Positions 40,500-48,755 of a DNA stretch of 64,000 nt are shown piece by piece. The DNA comes from Rhizobium sp. RU36D. Lineage in GTDB: Bacteria > Pseudomonadota > Alphaproteobacteria > Rhizobiales > Rhizobiaceae. Every line of letters begins with the position of its first letter. Position 1 is the stretch's first letter. The stretch is from positions 62,001 through 126,000 of the forward strand of contig NZ_FWXU01000005.1 of assembly GCF_900176345.1 (NCBI RefSeq), given 5' to 3'. Both the position numbers and the translations under genes were made by a program. The notes under the pieces were generated by a model. That model saw only the letters and a program-made list of their open reading frames with translations, was not told where the DNA came from and ran no database searches.

Positions 40500-41444
40500 A
40501 TGATCGGAATCCTTTCCTACCTCGTCTTTTTCCTGAGTGTCGCGCTGATACTCGGCATCGTCACCCTGGGGCTGAACCTGCAATGGGGCATGACCGGCCT
40601 GTTCAATGCTGGCGTCGTCGGCTTCTATGCGATCGGCGCCTATACCTTCACGATCCTGACGGCGCCGGCCAAGCAGGGGCTGATCGGCAATCTCGGCTTG
40701 CCGTGGCTCGTGGGCATTGTCGGCGCCATGGCGGTCTCCGCGCTGGCCGCCATGCTGATCGGTCTCATTACCATCAGGCTGAAGGGTGATTATCTTTCCG
40801 TCGCGACCTTCGGCATCGCCGTGACAATCCAGTTGATCGCCGTCAACCTGGAGCCGCTGACCGGCGGGACCATGGGCATCGCTGAGATCCCCAATCCAAC
40901 CCGCAATCTGTTTGCCTCTCCATTGGCCAACGGCCTGGCCTATCTGGCGCTGGTGGCCGTCATTCTCCTGCTTGCTTATTCTGCGCTGGAACGCATCGGA
41001 CGCTCGCCCTGGGGCCGGGTCCTGCGGGCGCTACGAGAGGATGAGGTCGCGGCGCAGACCCTGGGCAAGGATGTGCGGCTGTTCAGGCTGCAGTCTTTCG
41101 TGCTCGGATCGATCCTGATGGGACTTGGCGGTGCGCTTTATGTCAGCTTCATCGGCTTCATCAGCCCGTTCGACTTCCTCCCGATCATCACCTTCCTCAT
41201 CTGGACCATGCTGATCGTCGGTGGCAGCGGCAACAATCGCGGCGCCATCCTGGGTGCCGTGATCGTCTGGGGCCTATGGAGCCTTGTCGGCGGCTACGTC
41301 ATCAAGGCGCTGCCGCAGGATTACCAGAATTACGGTGGCGCAGTGCAGTCCATGATGATCGGTCTGGTCCTTGTGCTGATGCTGCTTTTCCGTCCGCGGG
41401 GCCTGATCGGCGAGAAGGTCGCGGGGGCAAGACGCGCGGCGTGA
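40500..41444 (+). CDS. livM: Branched-chain-type ABC transporter permease, LivM-like
   Basis: A 314-residue permease with about nine hydrophobic segments. Typical parts are LGLNLQWGMTGLFNAGVVGFYAIGAYT, the RLKGDYLSVATFGIAVTIQL loop, and RALREDEVAAQTLGKDVRLFRLQSFVLGS, the cytoplasmic LivM signature. It is the last gene of the rightward operon; the stop codon lies in the loop of a GC hairpin (41434-41455). No binding protein is encoded on this strand; it is supplied by the convergent operon. Confidence 0.93.
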   Translation: MIGILSYLVFFLSVALILGIVTLGLNLQWGMTGLFNAGVVGFYAIGAYTFTILTAPAKQGLIGNLGLPWLVGIVGAMAVSALAAMLIGLITIRLKGDYLSVATFGIAVTIQLIAVNLEPLTGGTMGIAEIPNPTRNLFASPLANGLAYLALVAVILLLAYSALERIGRSPWGRVLRALREDEVAAQTLGKDVRLFRLQSFVLGSILMGLGGALYVSFIGFISPFDFLPIITFLIWTMLIVGGSGNNRGAILGAVIVWGLWSLVGGYVIKALPQDYQNYGGAVQSMMIGLVLVLMLLFRPRGLIGEKVAGARRAA

Positions 41445-41458
41445 TAGCGCCGCGCCCG

Positions 41459-41734
41459 TCAGCGCTCGCCGGACTCCACCTCGCTCCGGCAGAGCTTGCG
41501 GAGCAAGGTCTGGGTGGTGAGGATGTCGGCCTTCACCGCCCTTTCTGCCATCAGCCGCCGCAACGCCTAGCGCACCGGCATGTGGCTGGTACCGAACCGC
41601 TCGGACAGCATAGCTATGGTCAGCGTCTGGCCAGGATCGAACTGGCCGGACATGAGAGCCGCTCGTAACTGCCGGTAGACCACGTCCTGAACGGTGGAAC
41701 GGGTGGTTACTGGCTCTAGAAAATCGACACTCAT
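41459..41734 (-). pseudogene. GntR family regulator, nonsense-mutated and truncated
   Basis: Reading leftward from ATG 41734 gives a standard GntR winged-helix start: STVQDVVYRQLRAALMSGQF, then LTIAMLSERFGTSHMPVR. At codon 56 (41569-41567) a TAG replaces the Glu codon of the conserved PVREALRRL motif. The frame continues as ALRRLMAERAVKADIL and soon stops (41461-41459) without the FCD effector domain. It is thus broken twice: a nonsense codon and loss of the C-terminal two-thirds next to the livM end. It probably once controlled the flanking operons. Confidence 0.85.
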
Positions 41735-41809
41735 GGCAAACCGGCCTTGATCAACGATGAAATGCCTTCATCTGTGTTATCCGTGACCGCTTGCCTCAAG
41801 CGGTCGATG

Positions 41810-42769
41810 CTACCAGCGTACCTGCTGCGCCTGGCCGGCGGCCTTTGCGCATTCAAGCGCCCTTGCGGCTGCCCAGAGATCCTCAACCGCAATCCCGAGC
41901 GATTTGAAGACCGTCACCGCTGCCGGAGAACTGCGGCCTGGAGCCTGCCCGGCCAGGATTGCTCCAAGCTCGGCGCGGATGTGATCAGTGCCGATGCGGC
42001 CTTCGCCGAGAGGGATCAGATATTCGCCGCATTCCGTTTCGGCCTGGCTGCGAGAATCCACGAAGAACTCACTCCTCGCCACCAGGTCACTGTCGAGCTC
42101 GCGGGCGTCTGGCCTGCTGGCGCCGACGGCATTGATATGGCAACCAGGCGTGATCCAGCCGCCCTTCAGAAGCGGCTCACGCGAACCGGTGACGGTGCAG
42201 ATCACGTCCGCTCCGTCGATCGCTTCCTGGACGGAGACGGCATGACAGGCCCCGATGCTCTGCGCCAGCGCCTCTGCCTTGGGCGAACGGCCCCATAGCC
42301 TGAATTCCGCTTTTGGATAGCCCACACGCAGGGCCTCGACATGCGTCCTTGCCTGCCGGCCCGTTCCAAGGATGGCAATCCTGCCGACATCGGGCTTGGC
42401 CAGCGCCCGGGTTGCCAGCGCGCTGGCCGCTGCGGTGCGCATCGCCGTGATCTCAGTCGCATCGACCAGGGCGAGAGGTACGCCGGTTTCGGCATTGCAG
42501 ATGAGGATCGCCCCTTGATGGCTGTCCAGCCCCTGTTGCGGATTTCCATGGGCCACCATCACGGCTTTTAGGCCCCACAACCGTTCGGGCTCGATCGCGA
42601 CGACCGGCATCAGGCCCATCAGAGCGTTCGAGGGGCCGCCCGGCAATTGGAAGCGGGGATGGAGGAAAGCTGCTCCACGGGTCCAGGCGACAAGGCCTTC
42701 CTCAACGGCGGCGATGCAATCCGTCATGGTGAAGGTGCGCTGGATGGCCTCGCGGTTGACGACGAACAT
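41810..42769 (-). CDS. Ornithine cyclodeaminase / mu-crystallin family protein
   Basis: A 319-residue NAD(P)-binding protein of the OCD/mu-crystallin family. The substrate half has ALMGLMPVVAIEPERLWGLKAVMV and DATEITAMRTAAASALATRALA; the Rossmann core is GRIAILGTGRQARTHVEALR, with ICTVTGSREPLL and HINAVGASRPDARELD. Members are ornithine cyclodeaminases, alanine dehydrogenases or ketimine reductases. As last gene of the livK operon beside an amine oxidase-like flavoprotein, ketimine reductase or dehydrogenase activity is plausible but unproven. Confidence 0.9.
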   Translation of the reverse strand: MFVVNREAIQRTFTMTDCIAAVEEGLVAWTRGAAFLHPRFQLPGGPSNALMGLMPVVAIEPERLWGLKAVMVAHGNPQQGLDSHQGAILICNAETGVPLALVDATEITAMRTAAASALATRALAKPDVGRIAILGTGRQARTHVEALRVGYPKAEFRLWGRSPKAEALAQSIGACHAVSVQEAIDGADVICTVTGSREPLLKGGWITPGCHINAVGASRPDARELDSDLVARSEFFVDSRSQAETECGEYLIPLGEGRIGTDHIRAELGAILAGQAPGRSSPAAVTVFKSLGIAVEDLWAAARALECAKAAGQAQQVRW

Positions 42770-42781
42770 GCTGCTTCTCCG

Positions 42782-44083
42782 TTACAAACCTTGTCGGCGA
42801 TCCCGCAATTTCGCCTGCGCGACGGCGACGGAGGCCGCAACGGCGGCAATCGGGGCGAACATCACGCGATGCGCCTTGGCCAGGGGAACCGGAACGTCCT
42901 CAAGGGACTTGCCCGTGGCGATATCGGCCAGCACCTCGCCGACCATCGCCGTCAGCGCGATACCGCGGCCATTGCAGCCAATGCCGCCCCAGAAGCCGGG
43001 GCCGAATTCATAGACATGCGGCAGGAAATCCGTGGTCATCGCGGCTGTGCCCTGCCAGACAGCATCGACCTCCGGCACCGCGGGCAGCGCAAGTTCGCGC
43101 GCCAGGCGCGTGGCGATCATCCGCCCCATGCGCCCTTCCGCACCAACCGGCAGCACAGCCATGCCGCCGCTGATCAGCCTGTTGTCACGGTCCAGCCTGT
43201 AGGTGAAGAGGTTGGATCGGGTATCCGCGACCGGCGTGCGTTGTGGCGAGATGCGGCGGGCCACTTCCGCAGGCAGGGGCTTGGTCGCGATCTGGTAGAC
43301 CTTCAGGGGCACCACCGCCTGGCCGAGGCGGCCTGCGGCGCCAAGCCGCCCGGCATTGGTACAGAGCAGGACCTGCTTGGCGGCGACGGAGAAGCCCTGG
43401 CCCTCCACGCGCCAGCCATCTCCCTGTCGTTCTATGGTCTGCACCATCGCGTTTTGATGCAGCATCGCCCCGGCCCGCCTTGCGGCATTGGCAAGTCCCA
43501 GGGCGTAGGTCAGCGGGTTGAGCATGCCGCCTTCCGGATCGAACAGGGCGCCCTCGCAATGGCGGGCGGCACTGCGGGCGCGTGCAGCGGAGCGGTCCAG
43601 CATTTCGAGGGGTCGCCCGAGCGCACGCCAGGCATCAACCCGCGCCGAGAGCACCGGCAACATCGATGCGTCATGGGCAATATGCATCCAGCCCGTCTGC
43701 TCGGCGTCGCAATCGATTCCTTCCTCGCTGATGGTGCGGAAGACCCGTGCCGCGCCTGCGCCGATCATCCGCAGCAGGCGCTCGCCACGCGGCTTGCCCA
43801 GTCGTGCAACCACGGCGGCCGGGTCTGCCTTGGCGAAATTCGGCACGACGAAGCCGGCATTGAGACCGCTCGCTGCACCGGCAATGTCGCCGCCTTCCAG
43901 CAAGGTGACCCGGACACCGCGGCGGGCGAGATGCAGCGCTGCCGTCAGCCCGGTAAAGCCGCCGCCGACCACCACCACATCGGCCGTGCCACGGGTGGGT
44001 GCCGGCTCTGTCTGGGCAAACTGGCGGACCGACCGCGACCAGATGGTGCGGGAAATGGGAGGACTCATCTGCATATCAATCAT
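42782..44083 (-). CDS. FAD-dependent amino acid/amine oxidoreductase (DAO family)
   Basis: A 433-residue flavoprotein. The FAD-binding motif VVVVGGGFTGLTAALHLARRGVRVTLLEGG lies near residues 35-65, followed by GAASGLNAGFV. A substrate domain carries EQTGWMHIAHD, and the C-terminal GIGCNGRGIALTAMVGEVLADIATG completes the FAD site. It resembles gamma-glutamylputrescine/glycine oxidase-type DAO proteins that convert amines to imines. An ATG at MQMSPP is an alternative start. It lies 12 bases before the OCD gene and after the molybdoenzyme gene, so the three are probably one transcript. Confidence 0.92.
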   Translation of the reverse strand: MIDMQMSPPISRTIWSRSVRQFAQTEPAPTRGTADVVVVGGGFTGLTAALHLARRGVRVTLLEGGDIAGAASGLNAGFVVPNFAKADPAAVVARLGKPRGERLLRMIGAGAARVFRTISEEGIDCDAEQTGWMHIAHDASMLPVLSARVDAWRALGRPLEMLDRSAARARSAARHCEGALFDPEGGMLNPLTYALGLANAARRAGAMLHQNAMVQTIERQGDGWRVEGQGFSVAAKQVLLCTNAGRLGAAGRLGQAVVPLKVYQIATKPLPAEVARRISPQRTPVADTRSNLFTYRLDRDNRLISGGMAVLPVGAEGRMGRMIATRLARELALPAVPEVDAVWQGTAAMTTDFLPHVYEFGPGFWGGIGCNGRGIALTAMVGEVLADIATGKSLEDVPVPLAKAHRVMFAPIAAVAASVAVAQAKLRDRRQGL

Positions 44084-44099
44084 TCATCTTCGTTGTCGG

Positions 44100-46400
44100 C
44101 TATCGATTCTGTTCTATCAGTCGCGGCAGGTCGAAGGCGCCCACTCGCGGCGGATCAGCGTCATGGCGGACAAGCTGCACCAGGCAGCTCTGGGCGGCAC
44201 AACCCTGCGACAGCGAGGATGCCGGCCGGTCGGCCGTCAAGACGTTGGGATTGCCGTGGCGGTCGCGGCCGGTTCCCGGCTCCGGATCATACCATGCGCC
44301 GGTGTTCAGCCGAACGACCCCGGTCATGACGCGATCGGTGACCTTGGCGGCTGCTATGCAGCGTCCCCGACCGTTGAAAAGCTCGACGGCATCGCCTGTT
44401 GCGATTCCGCGCTGTTTGGCATCGGCCGGATTGACGTAGACGAACTCCCGCCCGTCGATCTTGCCCTCTGAGCTATAGGGGCTGGCGTCCAGTTGGCTAT
44501 GCAGCCGCCGCGCCGGCTGGTCGGTCAGGAGATGGAGGGGGTGCCGTTGCACTTCGTCGGCGCCGAGCCACTCTGCCGGTTCGATCCAGGCGGCATGGCC
44601 CGGGCAATCGGGAAGACGAAACCCTGCGATCGTCTCCGAATAGAGTTCGATCAGGCCGGAGGGCGTTGCCAGCGGATTGGCCGCGGGGTCGGCGACGAAA
44701 CCTTCGAGCATGGTCACGGGCGCATCATGGGCCGTCAGGTCCAGCAGCCCATCCTCCCAGAACGCCTCGAACGCCGGCAGGTCGATGGCCCGCTCGTGAT
44801 TGACGCGCCGGCACTCGTCATACATGCGCCGCAGCCAGCCCATGGTATCCAGGCCTTCGGTAAAAGCATCGCCGCACCCCAGTCGCCCGGCGATGTCGGC
44901 GAAGATCCGGTAGTCGTCGCGCGCCTCGCCGGCAGGCGGCTGCGCCTGCTTCATGGCAACAAAGAAGCCTTCCAGCGTGGCAGATCCGATATCGTCACGC
45001 TCCAGCGTCACCGTCGCCGGCAGCACGATATCGGCGCGGCGCGCAGTCGCGGTCCAGTAGCTCTCGTTGACGATCACGGTATCAGGCCGGGCCCATGCCT
45101 GCTCCAGGCGCCCGAGGTCCTGATGATGGTGGAACGGATTGCCGCCGGCCCAATAGACCAGCTTGATATCCGGATAGCGATAATCGATGCCGTTATAGGT
45201 GAAGGCGCCACCCGGATCGAGCAACATGTCGGCGATGCGGGCCACGGGAATGAAATCCGGCACGGTGTTGCGGCCTTGGGAAAACGTGGGGCCCTTGATG
45301 CGGCGATGGCTGCTGCCCACCAGATTGGCCGCGCCATAGCCCACGCCGAAGCCGCCGCCCGGCTTGCCGATCTGGCCAAGCAGCGATGCGAGCGTCACCA
45401 CCATCCAGAACGGCTGTTCGCCATGGGAGGCGCGCTGCATGGCCCATGACACGTTCAGCATGGTGCGTGTCGCCGCCATATCGCGGGCAAGGGCAGTGGT
45501 CGCGGCAGCCGATACGCCGCTGATCGTCTCGGCCCAGGCGGGCGTCTTGGCTATGCCATCGTCTCGGCCCAGGAGATAACGTTCGACGGCATCAAAGCCG
45601 ACGCAGCATCGGTCGAGGAAGCCGCGATCATGCAGCCCCTCGGTGACCAGCACATAGGCCATGGCCATCATGACGGCTGTATCGGTGTTCGGCCGGCAGC
45701 GGATCCATTCCGTGCGGTCCTCGACCGGTCCCATATTGTCGCCAACCGGGCCAATATTGACCATGCGCACGCCGGCATCCGCCATGGCGCGCAGGCCCGC
45801 GGTCGCAAGATGCAGGCCGACACCGCCGGCATTCATCTGCGCGTTCTTGACCGGAACGCCGCCAAACGTCACGAACAGGCCGGTATGCTTCGCCAGCATG
45901 TCCCAGGAAGAATGGCTGGCCATCAACTCGTCCATCGGCGCCACGACATGGGGCAGAATGACATTGGCCGCGCCGAGGCTGTAGGAATCCACATGGCGGA
46001 CATAGCCACCCGCGGCATTGAGGAAACGATGCACCTGGCTCTGCGCGTGGTGGAAGCGCCCGGCACTGGCCCAGCCGTAGGATCCGCCGAAGATGGCGTT
46101 GTTGCCATGCAGGTTTCGTACCCGGTCGATCTCGGCCGCAGCAAGGTCCAGCGCCTGGTCCCAGTCGACCTCGACGAATTCATCCGTGCCGCGCCGGTCC
46201 GTGGCATGGCCGGGACCGCCTTCCAGCCAGCTTCTGCGGATCGCCGGCCGTCGCACACGCAGGCGCGCGAGCGACGCGGCATTTTGATGAAGCCCTATGG
46301 GGCTGGGGTCGGTATCACGCTCGAAAGGCAGGAGGGCAGGCGACCCGTCGTCGCGTTGTTCGACCTTGTAAGTACCCCAATGCGACAACGTATAGGTCAT
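44100..46400 (-). CDS. Molybdopterin oxidoreductase, biotin sulfoxide/DMSO reductase-like (BisC type)
   Basis: A 766-residue molybdoenzyme of the DMSO reductase family. There is no twin-arginine signal and no N-terminal Fe-S cysteine motif, as in cytoplasmic BisC. The Mo-ligand serine is probably in HVDSYSLGAANVILPHVV (near residue 140). Cofactor regions include GFGVGYGAANLVGSS, YWAGGNPFHHHQDLGRL and NESYWTATARRADIVLPATVTLERDD; the C-terminal dinucleotide-binding part has LLTDQPARRLHSQLD and GRCIAAAKVTDRVMTGVV. Family members reduce S-oxides or N-oxides such as biotin or methionine sulfoxide. Its place right after an ABC binding-protein gene suggests an imported oxidised substrate. Confidence 0.92.
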   Translation of the reverse strand: MTYTLSHWGTYKVEQRDDGSPALLPFERDTDPSPIGLHQNAASLARLRVRRPAIRRSWLEGGPGHATDRRGTDEFVEVDWDQALDLAAAEIDRVRNLHGNNAIFGGSYGWASAGRFHHAQSQVHRFLNAAGGYVRHVDSYSLGAANVILPHVVAPMDELMASHSSWDMLAKHTGLFVTFGGVPVKNAQMNAGGVGLHLATAGLRAMADAGVRMVNIGPVGDNMGPVEDRTEWIRCRPNTDTAVMMAMAYVLVTEGLHDRGFLDRCCVGFDAVERYLLGRDDGIAKTPAWAETISGVSAAATTALARDMAATRTMLNVSWAMQRASHGEQPFWMVVTLASLLGQIGKPGGGFGVGYGAANLVGSSHRRIKGPTFSQGRNTVPDFIPVARIADMLLDPGGAFTYNGIDYRYPDIKLVYWAGGNPFHHHQDLGRLEQAWARPDTVIVNESYWTATARRADIVLPATVTLERDDIGSATLEGFFVAMKQAQPPAGEARDDYRIFADIAGRLGCGDAFTEGLDTMGWLRRMYDECRRVNHERAIDLPAFEAFWEDGLLDLTAHDAPVTMLEGFVADPAANPLATPSGLIELYSETIAGFRLPDCPGHAAWIEPAEWLGADEVQRHPLHLLTDQPARRLHSQLDASPYSSEGKIDGREFVYVNPADAKQRGIATGDAVELFNGRGRCIAAAKVTDRVMTGVVRLNTGAWYDPEPGTGRDRHGNPNVLTADRPASSLSQGCAAQSCLVQLVRHDADPPRVGAFDLPRLIEQNR

Positions 46401-46431
46401 ATCGTCTTTCCTGCCCCCGTTATGGACCGCT

Positions 46432-47709
46432 TCAGCCGTCGATCTTCTTGAACAGCGCCTGCATATCCTGCATCGAAAGCTTGCTGTCGATCTTCAGCGC
46501 GCCGTCCTCACCGATGCTCCATGTCAGCGCCGGCCCGGTCACGTCGCCATAGGCGTCGAATTCGAGCGGGCCGGTAGCGCCGTTGTAACGGATCGGCTTA
46601 CCTTCCTTTATTGTCTTCAGCGCTTCGGCGAAAGCCTCAGGTCCGGTTCCGATGGCGGTGCCGCCCGACGTGTGGATCTTGCGGATGGAATCGCGGATGG
46701 CTGCGCCGGAAAGATCGGGGGCGATGTTCATGGCCAGCCCCAGCACCATGACAGCATCATATTCGTTGTAGATGCCCGGGCCTTCGGCGCTGACCTTGTA
46801 GGCTGCCTCGTAAAGGCCGCGGAACGTATCGAGTTCCGGCCCGCCGGCGGACGCATTGTCGGTGCCGAAGGATTCGGTCAGGTACTGGGCGCCGACCGCC
46901 TTGACGAAATCGGCGCTGCGCAGCGCGTTGTTGAGGATGAGCTTGCGTGTGCCGCCCAGCGAAATCCATTCACGTGCGAGCGTCGCGCCATCCTGCGGGA
47001 AGGCCACGAGGAACACGGCATCAGGCTTCGATGCCAGCGCGGTGGATACCTCGGCGCGATACGAGGCCTGGTTCTCGTTGAAGGCCACCGACGATACCAC
47101 CTCGCCGCCCAGCGTCTTCATGGCGGCGCTGAAATCCTTGACCAGGCTCGTGCCATAGTCCGTGTTGATGTAGATAACCGCGACGCGCTTGAGACCTTTT
47201 TCGATCGCGACGCTGGCCGGCGGATAGGCGAGGTTTTTCACCGACGGGAAGGTCCGGAAGAAATAGCCGCCGGTCTTCCCCTGCTTGGCAAGATCGGTCA
47301 GGACCGGTGCAGACGAGCAGCAGCCGATCTGCGGAATGCCGGCCGGTGCGGTCACCGAGGTGAGGATCGGAATGGTCACGCCGCTGGAGATCGCGCCTGT
47401 TATCGCGGAGACACGATCCACCTCGACGAGGAATTTGGCGGCATCGACGCCGACATTCGGCTGTCCCTGGTCGTCGCGCAGCAGGAATTCTACCTTGCAA
47501 CCCTTGATCCCGCCGCCTTCGTTGATGTGATCGATGGCAAGCTGCGCGCTGTTGGCGATGTTCTTGCCGACCGCACCCATCGAGCCGGTCAACGAAAGCA
47601 CGCCGCCGATGCGCACCGGGCAGGTGGCGTCCTGCGCCTGCGCGCCCGTGGTGTAAAGCGACGCCCCTGCAAGCATGCCAACGGCAAGCAAACTGTGAAA
47701 CCGTATCAT
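46432..47709 (-). CDS. livK: Branched-chain-type ABC substrate-binding protein, LivK-like
   Basis: A 425-residue periplasmic protein (Peripla_BP_6). ATG 47709 follows GAGGAC; the signal peptide is MIRFHSLLAVGMLAGASLYTTGAQAQ. The mature part has CPVRIGGVLSLTGSMGAVGKNIANSAQLAIDHINEGGGIKGCKVEFLLRD-type features, then RVSAITGAISSGVTIPI and GIPQIGCCSSAPVL. It surely serves the LivGFHM genes that lack their own binding protein on the other strand. It is the first gene of the leftward operon with BisC-, DAO- and OCD-type enzymes. Confidence 0.93.
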   Translation of the reverse strand: MIRFHSLLAVGMLAGASLYTTGAQAQDATCPVRIGGVLSLTGSMGAVGKNIANSAQLAIDHINEGGGIKGCKVEFLLRDDQGQPNVGVDAAKFLVEVDRVSAITGAISSGVTIPILTSVTAPAGIPQIGCCSSAPVLTDLAKQGKTGGYFFRTFPSVKNLAYPPASVAIEKGLKRVAVIYINTDYGTSLVKDFSAAMKTLGGEVVSSVAFNENQASYRAEVSTALASKPDAVFLVAFPQDGATLAREWISLGGTRKLILNNALRSADFVKAVGAQYLTESFGTDNASAGGPELDTFRGLYEAAYKVSAEGPGIYNEYDAVMVLGLAMNIAPDLSGAAIRDSIRKIHTSGGTAIGTGPEAFAEALKTIKEGKPIRYNGATGPLEFDAYGDVTGPALTWSIGEDGALKIDSKLSMQDMQALFKKIDG

Positions 47710-48253
47710 GTGTTCGTCCTCTGTAGGTTTGTTCCTAGCTCTCGCAACATGGCCGCTATTCTGCCGCACCGCGCTTTTCTGACGGTCGGCTGCATTCAGC
47801 CTTGACCAATCATTTGATCATATAATCGTATAATCGAAATCCTGTAAAGCGTCTGGATTTTGCGGTTCTTTTAAAGTCGCTCGGTGTTTCGCTTGACGGC
47901 CGGCTCATCCATCCCCGATCGTTAGGACGAAATTGGTTCCGCTGCTCGTCGCGACCGAGCTCTTGGTCTCGATCTTTTGCGCCCGATCGCTATGCGTCCA
48001 TCCGGACGCTGCAGGACGACCTGATGTGTCGATTGGCATCGCGACAACCACACCATCGGTAAAACCGACAACAATCAAACTTCAGCGGCGAGATCTCTTG
48101 AAAGTCTGCCCTGCGGCAACGCACGCGTTGAGGCGGTTGTAAAACTTGTCCGAGGCATGGCGGCTTCGTCCTGCCTCGATTGATTGCATCTCCATTGGAA
48201 ATGCAGGATAGAGGCCTGAACCTCAGTCAACGCTTCCGAAGGATACCATTGGC
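47710..48253. promoter_or_regulatory. Intergenic region with livK control elements; no gene seen
   Basis: This 544-base gap between divergent livK and hpaR contains TTTGATCA (47813-47820) followed by a perfect tandem TATAATCG-TATAATCG (47821-47836), about 105-125 bases before livK, and the hpaR dyad near 48195. The middle part (about 47880-48170) has short open frames of no recognisable character and lower coding likeness; I see no gene there. Confidence 0.5.
48185..48205. promoter_or_regulatory. 21-bp dyad upstream of hpaR, candidate HpaR operator
   Basis: TGCAT (48185-48189) and ATGCA (48201-48205) flank TCCA-T-TGGA (48191-48199); only the central base and one pair break the symmetry. It ends 48 bases before the hpaR start, in the size range of MarR-family operators, and suggests autoregulation. 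Confidence 0.6.
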
Positions 48254-48724
48254 ATGCTGGAACTGAAAACCAACGTCACCGAGCGCCGACGCTCGTTGGC
48301 GATCGGCCTGCTCAGGGCCCGCGAGGCTGTCATGAGCCATTTCCGTCCCATCCTGGCCAACCACGACGTGACCGAGCAGCAGTGGCGCGTGATGCGCGTT
48401 CTTCACGAGACGGGCACGCTGGATGCAAGCGAAGTGGCAGACAAGGCCTTCATCCTCGCCCCAAGCCTGACGCGAATGATCAAGTCGCTCGAGGAGCGCG
48501 GTTTCATCACCAAACACAAGGACAAGGCAGACGGTCGCCGTGTCCTGTTGCGGATCGCCCCTGCGGGCACGGCAATGATCGAAGAGGTGATGCCGGATAG
48601 CAGACGGGTCTATGCAGAGATAGACGCCCGTTTCGGGCGCGAGCGGGTCGACGCACTCCTCGACATGCTGGACGACCTCGCGAGCCTCAAGCTCGATGGT
48701 GCGACCACAATCGGGGAGGAGTGA
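48254..48724 (+). CDS. hpaR: MarR family regulator HpaR (homoprotocatechuate operon regulator)
   Basis: 156 residues with the HpaR pattern: RRSLAIGLLRAREAVMSHFRPILANHDVTEQQWRVMRVLHETG, the recognition helix region KAFILAPSLTRMIKSLEERGFI and the wing KHKDKADGRRVLLRIAPAG. HpaR represses homoprotocatechuate genes until the aromatic acid binds. Here it stands apart from the main hpa run, separated by an unrelated-looking divergon, and convergent with a class III aminotransferase gene. The start has AAGGAT about ten bases upstream. The 21-bp dyad in front of it is its likely own operator. Confidence 0.88.
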   Translation: MLELKTNVTERRRSLAIGLLRAREAVMSHFRPILANHDVTEQQWRVMRVLHETGTLDASEVADKAFILAPSLTRMIKSLEERGFITKHKDKADGRRVLLRIAPAGTAMIEEVMPDSRRVYAEIDARFGRERVDALLDMLDDLASLKLDGATTIGEE

Positions 48725-48755
48725 TTCCCTCCCCGACAGCGATCTTGTCCGGGCC

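Noticed and set aside
47933..48142. Plus-strand 69-codon frame between livK and hpaR
   Set aside because: No family resemblance, no good start signal and poor composition; treated as non-coding.
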